Shown here piece after piece: positions 34,529-45,060 of a stretch of DNA of 64,000 nucleotides. The first letter of the stretch is position 1. Each line of letters begins with the position of its first letter. The translations under genes were made by a program, and so were the position numbers. Source of the DNA: Myxococcales bacterium (lineage in GTDB: Bacteria; Myxococcota_A; Polyangia; Polyangiales; Polyangiaceae). Below the pieces are notes generated by a model, which was not told where the DNA came from, did no database searches, and saw only the letters and a list, made by a program, of their open reading frames with translations. Where the stretch lies: contig JANXLV010000162.1 in the NCBI GenBank assembly GCA_025355005.1, positions 58,786 through 122,785 on the forward strand, in the 5' to 3' direction.

Positions 34529-35596
34529 ATGCCGAACACGTACGCCGTCATCATGGCCGGTGGCTCTGGGACCCGCTTCTGGCCGGCGTCGCGCGAGATG
34601 CGGCCGAAGCAGCTGCTGTCTCTCGGCGGCGGTGAAGAGACGCTGCTCGCCGCCACGGTGCGTCGCCTCAGTCCGCTCGTCCCGCCGCAGAACGTGTTCG
34701 TCGTCACCGCGAAACGTCTCGCGGAGAAGACAGGCGAGGCGCTGCCTGGCGTGCCCGAGAGCCAGATCCTGCGGGAGCCGATGGGCCGCAACACCGCGCC
34801 GTGCATCGCGTGGGCTGCGCGCGTGATCCGCGACAAGGATGCCGACGCGCTCGTCGCCGTGTTGCCGAGCGATCACTTCATCACCGACGAGCCCGGCTTT
34901 CGGGCAGTGCTCGAGAAGGCGCTCGCGTCTGCGGCGTCCGGCGTCGTGACGACCGTGGGCATCGTCCCCACGCGGCCAGAGACGGGCTACGGCTACCTGG
35001 AGCTCGGCGAGTCCATGGGCGGCGGCGTGTCGCGCGTCGCTCGCTTCGTGGAGAAGCCCGACCGCGCGCGTGCGGAGCGGTTCCTCGCGGGAAAGAAGCA
35101 CCTCTGGAACGCAGGCATGTTCTTCTTTCGCGTGAAGGACATGCTCGCTCTCGTCGAGCAGCACCTCCCCGACATGGCAAAAGGCGTCGAAGAGATCGTC
35201 CGCGCCGGCACGCCGGAGGTCCTCGAGGCGACGTTCCCCACGCTCCAGTCCATCTCGATCGATCACGGGGTCATGGAGAAGGCCGAGAAGCTCGCGGTCG
35301 TCGCCGGCGACTTCGGCTGGGACGACGTCGGCAGCTGGCTGTCCTCCTGGGAGCTCGCAGAGAAGGACGCGAACGGCAACGCGCTCACGGACGGCGCCAT
35401 CGCCGTGGACGCAAAGGGCAACCTGGTCCGTGACCTCGGAACGAACAAGAAGAAGGTCATCGCGCTCGTCGGCGTGTCGGATCTGGTCGTCGTGGAGACG
35501 GACGACGCACTCCTCGTGATCCCGCGCGAGCGCGCGCAGGACGTCCGCGCCATCGTCGACGCCTTGAAGGCCAAAAAGCGCATGGAGCTGCTGTAG
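34529..35596 (+). CDS. manC: Mannose-1-phosphate guanylyltransferase
   Basis: Makes GDP-mannose from mannose-1-phosphate and GTP. It has 355 residues, without the C-terminal isomerase domain of bifunctional enzymes. The nucleotidyltransferase signature GGSGTRFWPASREMRPKQ lies near residues 11-28. The substrate-side motifs LREPMGRNTAPCI, PSDHFI, FVEKPD, WNAGMF, and GWDDVGSW are all present in order. GDP-mannose feeds exopolysaccharide, O-antigen or glycan synthesis. Start is ATG at 34529; the upstream part of the open frame is a shadow. It is divergent from the molybdenum enzyme gene and converges on the S15-type hydrolase gene three bases away. Confidence 0.9.
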   Translation: MPNTYAVIMAGGSGTRFWPASREMRPKQLLSLGGGEETLLAATVRRLSPLVPPQNVFVVTAKRLAEKTGEALPGVPESQILREPMGRNTAPCIAWAARVIRDKDADALVAVLPSDHFITDEPGFRAVLEKALASAASGVVTTVGIVPTRPETGYGYLELGESMGGGVSRVARFVEKPDRARAERFLAGKKHLWNAGMFFFRVKDMLALVEQHLPDMAKGVEEIVRAGTPEVLEATFPTLQSISIDHGVMEKAEKLAVVAGDFGWDDVGSWLSSWELAEKDANGNALTDGAIAVDAKGNLVRDLGTNKKKVIALVGVSDLVVVETDDALLVIPRERAQDVRAIVDALKAKKRMELL

Positions 35597-35599
35597 CGC

Positions 35600-37501
35600 T
35601 CACTTCGTGGTCGGAAGCGACAGCGTCACCTTCGAGAGGGTCGCGCGAAACGGGAGCGTGCTCACCTCCAGCTCCGGCGCACCATTGCCCACGATTTCCA
35701 GGCGAACGGCGTGCCCGGGTAAGAGCTCCCACGCGTTCATGGCCAGCGCGAAGCTCACGTCCTCCGTCGCGCGGGCGGAGAAGCCGAGGCCTCCGGAGCG
35801 ACGAAGGACACTGGGCACGACCACGCGAAACACCCCGCGCGTGATCAACGTCTCTTCGTCTCCGTGCACGTCGAAGAGCCGCGCAACGAGCGTGGCATCG
35901 GCGCCCATGACTGCCACCGAGAACGAGACACGCGGCGCGCCGACCATCACGAGTCCGTCCTGCACGGGGAACGTCCATGAGCTCCCCGGCGGATGCTTCG
36001 CGCTCGCGTGAAGGCAGCCGGCGTGGATCAGCGGGTCGGTCGCAAGCCCCGTGAGCGCGCCGCCCAGGTGCGTGGTGCTGCGAAGGTCCGCGGACGAGAA
36101 CACGCGCGCGCGAGGTGCGATCTCCGCGAACGAGGCGCCGTGAAAGCTCTGCGGCCGCTGCCCCGGAAGACAGACCGTGGCGTGTACGTTGACGTCGGCG
36201 AGCGCGGGAGCAGGTCCGTCCTTCAGATAGTGGTCGAAGAACGCGATGCCCGCGTCGTGGATCTCGGTCCACGCAAACGCTGGATTCTGTGCGTTCTGGT
36301 GACCGACGTCCGCGAAGAACGACACCACGGGATACGCGGGATATCGCGCGCGCAGCGTGTCGCGCATCGCGATGGCGTGCTCGGCCGCGAAGAGCGGATC
36401 GGTCGTGCCCTGCACCTGGAAGACGGGGACCTCGCCGTGCGGCTCCGCGAAGACGGGTGAGCGCCGCTCGAGCTCGTCCATCGCACGCACGAGCACCGGA
36501 TCGACCTTGGCGTCGTCGAAGAACGGCGCGCCCGCGGCGAAGCGCGTGAACCACGTGGTGAAATCGGCGCTTTCATCGCGGAAGGGCGGCGCGTAGAACG
36601 CGTTCGCCATGGCGGGCCCACCCGCGAAGAAGCCGCGCAGGTAGCTGCCGAGCGGGACACCGATCGGCGCACGCGCGCTCCACGCGCCGGTCTGCTCCTT
36701 CGGCGCGCGCCCGTTCGGCAGCAGCGCGGCGGCCAGATTTGCCCACGTGTAGAACGGCGCGGCCACGGCCACGTGAAGCGGCACGCCTCTACGCGATACC
36801 CACGGCACCTCCACGCCCTCCGCGTTCACCATGCGATCACCCGTGAGCGCGAGGCGCCACGCGTGCGCACCTCCGTATGAGCCGCCAGTCACGCCGATGC
36901 GCGCAGGATCGACTAGCCCAGTGTCCACGAGCTCACCGATGAGATGCTGCGCATCACGGATCTCCCAGCGCGGGTCGGCGACGTGTACCCAGTATTCGCG
37001 CGACACGCATTCCTTCGGCATCGTGTCGGGCAAGAGCCGGGACTTCGCGCGGTCGGGGCCACACGAGCCGTGCCATCCACGGATGGAATAATTCAGCGCC
37101 ACGTAGCCGCGCGACGCGAACGCGACGTTGTTCCAGCGCTCGTGGATGTTGTCGTGGCCCGCGACGGTGTCGGCCTCCCAGTTCTTCTTGTCCAGCGCCC
37201 AGCCGTGGAAGAACGCGACGAGCGGGCGCGCGCCGCAGGGCTCGTGCTCGCACTCAGGCACGGTGATGTCCACGTCCAGCGGGAGTCCGTCGAACGACGG
37301 CACGTAGCCGGTGTAGCGAACGACGTGCACGCCGTCGGGCGTGACGGCAACGGAGCGCGTCATGGGCGCTAACATGGAGCCGCCTCCGTCCACCAGCACC
37401 GGAGCCGCCGACGCAGACGCATCACCGCGATCGACGTCGCGCGGGCGGCACGCGCACGCGACAAGCGAGACGAACACGATGAGCGGGCGCGCGAGACGCA
37501 C
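35600..37501 (-). CDS. CocE/X-Pro dipeptidyl peptidase (S15)-family hydrolase lipoprotein
   Basis: A 633-residue exported hydrolase. The N-terminus is a lipobox-like VSLVACAC. The alpha/beta hydrolase core has GGSYGG with nucleophile Ser 208, a later Asp loop (VQGTTDPLF) and a His (FADVGHQNA), completing a catalytic triad. A C-terminal jelly-roll domain (from about 470) matches the X-Pro/CocE type. The family cleaves Xaa-Pro peptides or acyl esters. It starts with GTG at 37501. It follows uvrB by only 9 bp in the same direction, so they may share transcription. Precise substrate cannot be read. Confidence 0.85.
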   Translation of the reverse strand: MRLARPLIVFVSLVACACRPRDVDRGDASASAAPVLVDGGGSMLAPMTRSVAVTPDGVHVVRYTGYVPSFDGLPLDVDITVPECEHEPCGARPLVAFFHGWALDKKNWEADTVAGHDNIHERWNNVAFASRGYVALNYSIRGWHGSCGPDRAKSRLLPDTMPKECVSREYWVHVADPRWEIRDAQHLIGELVDTGLVDPARIGVTGGSYGGAHAWRLALTGDRMVNAEGVEVPWVSRRGVPLHVAVAAPFYTWANLAAALLPNGRAPKEQTGAWSARAPIGVPLGSYLRGFFAGGPAMANAFYAPPFRDESADFTTWFTRFAAGAPFFDDAKVDPVLVRAMDELERRSPVFAEPHGEVPVFQVQGTTDPLFAAEHAIAMRDTLRARYPAYPVVSFFADVGHQNAQNPAFAWTEIHDAGIAFFDHYLKDGPAPALADVNVHATVCLPGQRPQSFHGASFAEIAPRARVFSSADLRSTTHLGGALTGLATDPLIHAGCLHASAKHPPGSSWTFPVQDGLVMVGAPRVSFSVAVMGADATLVARLFDVHGDEETLITRGVFRVVVPSVLRRSGGLGFSARATEDVSFALAMNAWELLPGHAVRLEIVGNGAPELEVSTLPFRATLSKVTLSLPTTK

Positions 37502-37510
37502 GCGTCCAGC

Positions 37511-39667
<2,157 letters not shown>

Positions 39668-39751
39668 GTGAGAAACGGGAAGCTTGCCGCCAATCGCACC
39701 TCCAATGCAAGCCCAGCGTCCAGGTCGCGCTTCGTTACCTGTCAGCACGAT

Positions 39752-39787
39752 GTCAGGTACAGCGTCAGGTACAGCGTCAGGTACAGC
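39752..39787. repeat. 12-bp direct repeat x3 upstream of uvrB
   Basis: GTCAGGTACAGC occurs three times head-to-tail at 39752-39763, 39764-39775 and 39776-39787. The segment TACCTG at 39737-39742 is the inverse of CAGGTA in the first unit, so an inverted repeat also exists. It lies between the end of the propeller-cytochrome gene and the start of uvrB, in the likely promoter region of uvrB. Confidence 0.85.
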
Positions 39788-39799
39788 GCCCGCCACGGA

Positions 39800-41749
39800 T
39801 CAGAGGGAGCGCAGGTACGCGATGAGGGCGGTGGTGTCGGACTCTGACAGCTGCTTCGTGCTTCCCATTTTTCCGTCCGTGGCGAGGAGGGCCTCGCGGA
39901 GGGTCGCGTAGCGGCCGTCGTGCATGTACGGACCGGTGGTGCCCACCTGACGCAGCGAAGGGGTGTCGTAGCTGCCTCCGGTACCCACGTCGTGGCGCGC
40001 TCCGTCTCCGCGGAAGCCCTCCTGATGATGACACTGCGAGCAGCGGGTCTCGGTCGACTGGAAGATCGCGAACCCGCGCTCCTCCACCTCCGTGCGATGC
40101 GATGGCGCGCGGTAGGTTCTTGCGCTCTTGATGTATGCGATGAGCGCCAAGAGCTCCTTGTCATCGAGTGTTCGCGTCGCAGACAGCCGCGCGAGCGTCT
40201 GACGGAGATGTGCGGGAAGGGTCGCGCTCTCACCGAGCCAACCGAAGGATCCCGCGCGCACGATCCGCCCCGCGTGCACCGGGGTCTGCAGCGGGCCGTT
40301 CGGTGACGTCCACGTGATCCCGTCCGCGCGCGCGTCTGCATGGCAGCTCGCGCATGCGCGACCGTCGAACGCGATCGGAGCGTGAAAAAGCACGCGTCCA
40401 GCGCTCCAGCCCGGATCGAGCGCGGTCCTCGCGGCGACCGCGATGCTCACCACCGGCGCCGGCCCTGAGAGCGACAGGCGCGAGAGCTTGCGCTCGAACA
40501 TCGACCAGACCCACGCCTCGTGGGTCTCCGCGTCGACCGCGATCGCGGTGGGACCGGCGGGCACCGCGACGCGCGTGAGCACGGACTCGAGCAGAGGCTT
40601 CTCGGCGGCGGCGATCTCCACCACCTGATCGATGCCCATGCATGCGACGAGGACGGAGTGATGGTCGGGGACCGGCGCCGCTGCGCGAGGCAACAGGCAT
40701 GGCGGCGCATCCTTCGGCCATGCAACGCGACCGCTGCTCACGCGATTCTTGTCCGCTGCGACCACCGTCGCGCGCACGCGGAGCTTCGGCGCCGTGCTTC
40801 CCGCGTCGTCCGCTCCGTCCGCGAGATGCGCGTCGGCGCCCATGGAGAGCATCGCCATCTCCTGTGGGAAATATCCCTCCGTTGATGGTCCGTAGCCCGG
40901 CGTCGGGCTCGGGTCGCCCGGGTACATCAAGGCCATGGGCGAGAGCACGCGCTCATCCACGCGGGCGAGCGCAAACCCCTGTCCGGCGAAGCGAGGCTCG
41001 TCACTTACAGGGCGAGCATGCGCGAGCCCTTCGTCGAACACGTGGTCGCGATAGTCGAGCCGAGCCTCGCGCGTGGGCATCGCCTCGTTCGCGTTCGTGA
41101 ACGCGGTCGTCAGCGCGGAGCCCGAGCCATGAGCGATGAACGCCACGTCCGATCGCGCGCCCAGCAGGATCGCCCGAGGATCGCGAGGCAACGTGGCGAC
41201 TGCCTGCTGCTCCCCGCCTGGCAATGCGAACCGCGTGATGGCTTGACCGAGGGTCGACACGACGAACAGCGACTTCTGATCCGCGCTCACCGCGAGCGAC
41301 GTGGGCTCCGAAGCCACGGAGAACGAGCTGCTCGCAGTGAACGCGCAGCGGCTCGGAAGCGCGCCCGCACACGAGAGGAAGAATGACTGCACGACATTCG
41401 CGTCGCGCAGCGAAACCAAGATCCTCCCCGCACCGGTCACGATGACGTGTCCGGGCATCCCCGAGAGCGTCGCGTTCGTGAGCACGGCGCCGTCCGGAAG
41501 AGACACCACACGCAGCAGCAAGTCGTCCTCGTCCGCCAGCAACGCCACGAGGCGTCCGTTGACGCGACCAAGGGCAAGCGCGGAAGAAGAACGATCGGGC
41601 TCCGCGACTGGAACCAGCTGAGAGCCCATGTCCGCAGCCCCGAGAGTGCTGAGAGGCGTGGCGACGAAGCCGGCGTCTTGACGAGAGCTCTCACCACGCG
41701 AGCAAGCCGCGAGCACAATCACCGAGAAAACGCCCGCCGTTGCTCGCAT
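39800..41749 (-). CDS. Beta-propeller plus diheme (MauG/cytochrome c peroxidase-like) lipoprotein
   Basis: A 649-residue exported lipoprotein (VLAAC, Cys 16). The first 440 residues are strand-rich with propeller-like repeats (GHVIVTGAGRILVSLRDAN, SLAVSADQKSLFVVS). Two heme sites, CASCH and CSQCH, lie in the C-terminal third with the peroxidase-type spacing and contexts (FDGRACASCHADARADG; FQSTETRCSQCH). The end TPSLRQVGTTGPYMHDGRY is typical of the MauG/CCP family. These enzymes use high-valent heme chemistry or peroxidase activity. Start is ATG at 41749. The divergent gene at 41780 shares the promoter region. Confidence 0.8.
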   Translation of the reverse strand: MRATAGVFSVIVLAACSRGESSRQDAGFVATPLSTLGAADMGSQLVPVAEPDRSSSALALGRVNGRLVALLADEDDLLLRVVSLPDGAVLTNATLSGMPGHVIVTGAGRILVSLRDANVVQSFFLSCAGALPSRCAFTASSSFSVASEPTSLAVSADQKSLFVVSTLGQAITRFALPGGEQQAVATLPRDPRAILLGARSDVAFIAHGSGSALTTAFTNANEAMPTREARLDYRDHVFDEGLAHARPVSDEPRFAGQGFALARVDERVLSPMALMYPGDPSPTPGYGPSTEGYFPQEMAMLSMGADAHLADGADDAGSTAPKLRVRATVVAADKNRVSSGRVAWPKDAPPCLLPRAAAPVPDHHSVLVACMGIDQVVEIAAAEKPLLESVLTRVAVPAGPTAIAVDAETHEAWVWSMFERKLSRLSLSGPAPVVSIAVAARTALDPGWSAGRVLFHAPIAFDGRACASCHADARADGITWTSPNGPLQTPVHAGRIVRAGSFGWLGESATLPAHLRQTLARLSATRTLDDKELLALIAYIKSARTYRAPSHRTEVEERGFAIFQSTETRCSQCHHQEGFRGDGARHDVGTGGSYDTPSLRQVGTTGPYMHDGRYATLREALLATDGKMGSTKQLSESDTTALIAYLRSL

Positions 41750-41779
41750 CAAGACCGCTAGGCTACGCTCACGAACGGA

Positions 41780-42805
41780 ATGAGGCGAACGAGAATCATC
41801 GCGCTGGCAGCACTCCTCGGCTGCGACAGCCACCCCACCACCGTCCCCACCCCCATCCCCACCTCCATCGTTGACCCAAACCCAAACCCAAACCTCAACC
41901 CCGTCCTCTCTCCCTCTCCCCCAACCCTCTCCTTCTCCACCCTCGCCGCGCTCCGCGACTCCGCCGTCACCGACACCAGCTACGCGCGCCGCGTCCTCTT
42001 CTCCTGGACCACGCCAGATCAGATCGCCATCCTCCGTCGCGATCAGAAGCTCCTCCTGGGTACGGAGCTCCCGAGCGGGCCCACGCCGTACGTGGAGCGA
42101 CTCACCGCCACCGCAAACACAACCGGCCCCTTTGCCGACGTCGCGCGCCTGCTGCTCCTCCACCCGAGCCTTCGCCTCCGTCGCTACGCGTGGCCGCGAC
42201 CGTGGCCCACGCGCCTTGGCGCCACCGAGAGCGCATACGGCACCGAGCTCATTCGCGTCGCGCTCCGGCCAGATGCGATCATCGCGCGCTACGACCCATC
42301 CCGTGCCGACGTATTTTCGTTTCAAGATCTGGACGCTCGCGCGGTCTCCGTGGCCGAGGCGCTCGCGGAGCCAGCACGCATCGCCGCGGTGTTCCACGTG
42401 CGAACGGATTCGCCCATCGCGCACCGTGAGTACGTGCTCTGCAACGAGTCGATGGTGAGCGAATGGTCCATCGCCACGCCGGACGCCGCCAGCGCGATCC
42501 GCGCAGATATTTCCCTGCTATCGACGCTTGGCTCCGCATCCCTTCGAGCCGAGCCGGCCGCGCCGTCCTGGACGGGAGATCCGGGTGACACGGGGAGCGC
42601 GCTCTTCGCCGCGTCGCTCGCGTTCGACATGGACCGCTATCGCGCCACACCTGCCGCGCTCGACGCGATCGCCCGTGCGCTGCGCGACTCAACACCGGCC
42701 GGTGCGCCACTCGCGGTCACACCGAAGATGCGGTTCGCGACCGAAGCCGTGGTGCCGCGCGTTGCGATCCGAAAGCTGCCTGTACGCGTCGCCAGGGTCG
42801 TCTGA
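41780..42805 (+). CDS. Lipoprotein of unknown function
   Basis: A 341-residue lipoprotein (LLGC). A Pro/Asn-rich linker with NPNPNPN follows (the DNA has short CCAAAC repeats), then a soluble body with no family I recognise. Several phrases resemble a mixed alpha/beta fold (RADVFSFQDLDA, VFHVRTDSPIA). It starts with ATG at 41780, 30 bp from the divergent MauG-like gene. It ends one base before the ATG of the HIT gene, so the two are cotranscribed and probably coupled. The coupling is the only clue to its role. Confidence 0.65.
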   Translation: MRRTRIIALAALLGCDSHPTTVPTPIPTSIVDPNPNPNLNPVLSPSPPTLSFSTLAALRDSAVTDTSYARRVLFSWTTPDQIAILRRDQKLLLGTELPSGPTPYVERLTATANTTGPFADVARLLLLHPSLRLRRYAWPRPWPTRLGATESAYGTELIRVALRPDAIIARYDPSRADVFSFQDLDARAVSVAEALAEPARIAAVFHVRTDSPIAHREYVLCNESMVSEWSIATPDAASAIRADISLLSTLGSASLRAEPAAPSWTGDPGDTGSALFAASLAFDMDRYRATPAALDAIARALRDSTPAGAPLAVTPKMRFATEAVVPRVAIRKLPVRVARVV

Positions 42806-42806
42806 C

Positions 42807-43301
42807 ATGCCTCAGCTCATCACACGCGCCGACGCGCTGGAGCGCATCCAGGCGGAGCGCGGAGACGCAGCGTGCTTGATGTGCGCGATCCGCGACCGAG
42901 CCGCGGGCCCCACGTACGTGGTCCATGAAGACAAAGATCAGCTGGTGATCCTTCCCCGCTACGTTCGTCGCTGGGGGCAGCTGATGGTGATGCCAGCGGC
43001 GCACGTCACCACGTTCACGGAGATCCCCGAGGCGACGTGGGCGCGGTCGAACGCGCTCGCACTTCGCGCAGCACGCGTCGCGGAGGTTATTTTCAAGCCT
43101 CGTCGCTGCTATCTCGCGTCCACCGGTTCCTCCGCCGGAGAGCTCACGCAGAGCTCCACGCATCTGCACATTCACGTGATCCCCCTCCACGACCCCGACG
43201 ATCGCCCTGCGGACGTCTTCAGCTGGACCGACGGCGTCTACGTCGCGGAGCACGAAGAGTGGGAAGAGCTGAAACGACGTGTGATCGAGAACTGGGTTTA
43301 G
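42807..43301 (+). CDS. HIT-family nucleotide hydrolase/transferase
   Basis: A 164-residue protein with the histidine triad HLHIHVIP (His 119, 121, 123). The Cys pair (AACLMCAI) near residues 23-26 is like that of HIT proteins that bind zinc. Family members hydrolyse or transfer nucleotides such as Ap4A or AMP-lysine. It is cytoplasmic and starts at ATG 42807, one base after the stop of the lipoprotein gene. A beta-hydroxyacid dehydrogenase gene follows 15 bp downstream. Confidence 0.9.
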   Translation: MPQLITRADALERIQAERGDAACLMCAIRDRAAGPTYVVHEDKDQLVILPRYVRRWGQLMVMPAAHVTTFTEIPEATWARSNALALRAARVAEVIFKPRRCYLASTGSSAGELTQSSTHLHIHVIPLHDPDDRPADVFSWTDGVYVAEHEEWEELKRRVIENWV

Positions 43302-43316
43302 GTATTCTCAGCTCCC

Positions 43317-44342
43317 ATGAGCGAGAAGCGGAAGTCGAGAACGCCTCAGGAGCCCAAGGCCCCCCGCCCGCGTGGCGGCGCCAGCCTTCGCCTCGCGCTG
43401 CCGGTCCGCGCGCCGCTCGAGAGCGCGCCGTTCGTCCCGGATGCGGTGCTGGCTCCCGCTGCGTTCCTCGGGATCGGCGCCATGGGCCACCCGATGGCGA
43501 TGCGCCTCGCGCAGGCGGGGATTCCGCTCACCGTGTGGTCGCGTACGAAGTCCTCGTGCGCGGGGGTGGCGAAGGCGGGGGCGCTGGTGGCGCGGACGCC
43601 TGCGGATTGCGTGCAAAATGCACGCATTGTGTTCTTGATGCTCGCCGATGCAGAGGCGTTGCGCGAGGTGCTCGCGGGGAAAGACGGCGTCATCGCAGGT
43701 CTCGCGCGCGGCGCATCCACGCGCAAGAGCCGCACGGTGGTCGTCGACATGTCCACGTCAGGAAGGCTCGCGGCGGTGGAGGCGGCGGCGCTCGTGGAGG
43801 CGAATCGCGCGCAGTTCCTGGATGCGCCGGTGTCCGGCTCCGTGGTGCCAGCCGCCAAGGGTGAGCTCGTAGCGCTGGTCGGCGGCTCACCGCGCGCGCT
43901 CGGCAAGGCGGAGGAGCACCTGCGCGCGATGTGCAAGAAGATCATCCACGCCGGTCCTGTCGGCGCAGGACAGTCGCTGAAGACTGTCCTCAACGGTCTG
44001 GGCGCGCATCACTTCGTCGCGTTCGCGAGCATGCTCGCGCTGGGCGAGCGCGTGGGCCTCTCGCGCGAGGTCGTGGTGGACGCATTCACGAGCGGCGCGT
44101 TCGCGACCCCCAGCTACCTGGGAAAGAAGGCGAAGGTGCTCACGAGCGACTGGACGCCAGAGTTCCCGCTCTCGCTTGCCATGAAGGATGCCGCTCTGGT
44201 CGTGGAGCTAGCGCACGGAGCGGGGCTCAAGCTACCCGCGCTTCGCGCGATCATGGGGGAGATCGAGGCAGGCGTACGCGAGGGTCTCGGAGACGGCGAC
44301 CTCTTCGGCATCGAGCGGCACTACGCTCCGCCGAAGAAGTGA
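43317..44342 (+). CDS. NAD-binding beta-hydroxyacid dehydrogenase (3-hydroxyisobutyrate dehydrogenase family)
   Basis: A 341-residue oxidoreductase. The Rossmann motif GIGAMGHPM lies at about residues 52-60, after an unusual 50-residue Lys/Pro/Ala-rich N-terminal extension. The substrate motif DAPVSGSV, and the catalytic-Lys segment SLKTVLNGL, are present. It belongs to the 3-hydroxyisobutyrate/tartronate-semialdehyde/GLYR family; the exact substrate is open. It follows the HIT gene and converges on the next gene, with a single base between the stops. The start may be downstream, for example near the Rossmann fold, but no better start is visible. Confidence 0.85.
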   Translation: MSEKRKSRTPQEPKAPRPRGGASLRLALPVRAPLESAPFVPDAVLAPAAFLGIGAMGHPMAMRLAQAGIPLTVWSRTKSSCAGVAKAGALVARTPADCVQNARIVFLMLADAEALREVLAGKDGVIAGLARGASTRKSRTVVVDMSTSGRLAAVEAAALVEANRAQFLDAPVSGSVVPAAKGELVALVGGSPRALGKAEEHLRAMCKKIIHAGPVGAGQSLKTVLNGLGAHHFVAFASMLALGERVGLSREVVVDAFTSGAFATPSYLGKKAKVLTSDWTPEFPLSLAMKDAALVVELAHGAGLKLPALRAIMGEIEAGVREGLGDGDLFGIERHYAPPKK

Positions 44343-44343
44343 C

Positions 44344-45039
44344 TCACTCGAACGCGAGCGGGTCGCTCCGGCCAAGAGAGCGAAACAGCTGCACGGTGGT
44401 GCCATCGACCGGGGCGTCGTTCCTGAACACACCGACGTAGGGCGCGTCGTCGAGCAATGCAGCGAGCGACACCAGCTCCTTGGTGGTCGCGGTGCCGGAC
44501 AGCCACATCACATGCTTGCGCTCTGCAACGGCTTCGCGGAACAGCCGCGCGGCGACCGCGAGCGACTCGTTTCGCAGCGCTTCGTGCGGATCGGTAGCGG
44601 AGGCGTGAGCCGCGGGCTCTCTCGAGAGCTCCATCGCAAGGAGCTCGGGACTGACCACCACGAAGCCGAGCGCGTTGAACGCTGCGCGCACGCCGAGCAG
44701 GCGGTCCATGGGTATGTCGTTGTCGACCAGGTACGCGACGCTCATCTTCCGTTGCTTCGTCACCACGCCGAAGACCGCCCCCACCGCGCGCAGGAACGAG
44801 AAGGACGCGGCGTCGAGCCGATCGAGCTTGTTTACGAGGCGATAGAGCCGATCGGTGTGCCAGACGCAGAGCTTCTCCATCCTGGCAGGCGTGTCCGCGG
44901 TGCCCAGCAAGACGTCGAGGCTTTGCTCCATGAGCGCCTGCGACGCCTCGATCGCGTCCGCCTCGGGCATCGCGCGAAATGCGGCGCTCGTCTCCTCGAA
45001 GCTGTCGATCAACGTGAACCAGTCGCTCGGCGCCTGCAT
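44344..45039 (-). CDS. Hypothetical protein
   Basis: A 231-residue soluble protein of unknown family. It starts MQAPSDWF and includes phrases such as ADTPARMEKLCVWHTDRLYRLVNK and VAARLFREAVAERKHVMWLSG. The composition is mixed alpha/beta with conserved-looking His and Trp residues, but no catalytic motif is visible. It starts with ATG at 45039 and lies directly downstream of the GH31 gene region in opposite register to the dehydrogenase. No context suggests a role. Confidence 0.6.
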   Translation of the reverse strand: MQAPSDWFTLIDSFEETSAAFRAMPEADAIEASQALMEQSLDVLLGTADTPARMEKLCVWHTDRLYRLVNKLDRLDAASFSFLRAVGAVFGVVTKQRKMSVAYLVDNDIPMDRLLGVRAAFNALGFVVVSPELLAMELSREPAAHASATDPHEALRNESLAVAARLFREAVAERKHVMWLSGTATTKELVSLAALLDDAPYVGVFRNDAPVDGTTVQLFRSLGRSDPLAFE

Positions 45040-45060
45040 GCCGCGGAGCCTAGCACCGCA

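Noticed and set aside
41750..42424. Long upstream extension of the propeller-diheme lipoprotein
   Set aside because: It overlaps the divergent lipoprotein gene and is low complexity; the lipobox begins at the ATG at 41749.
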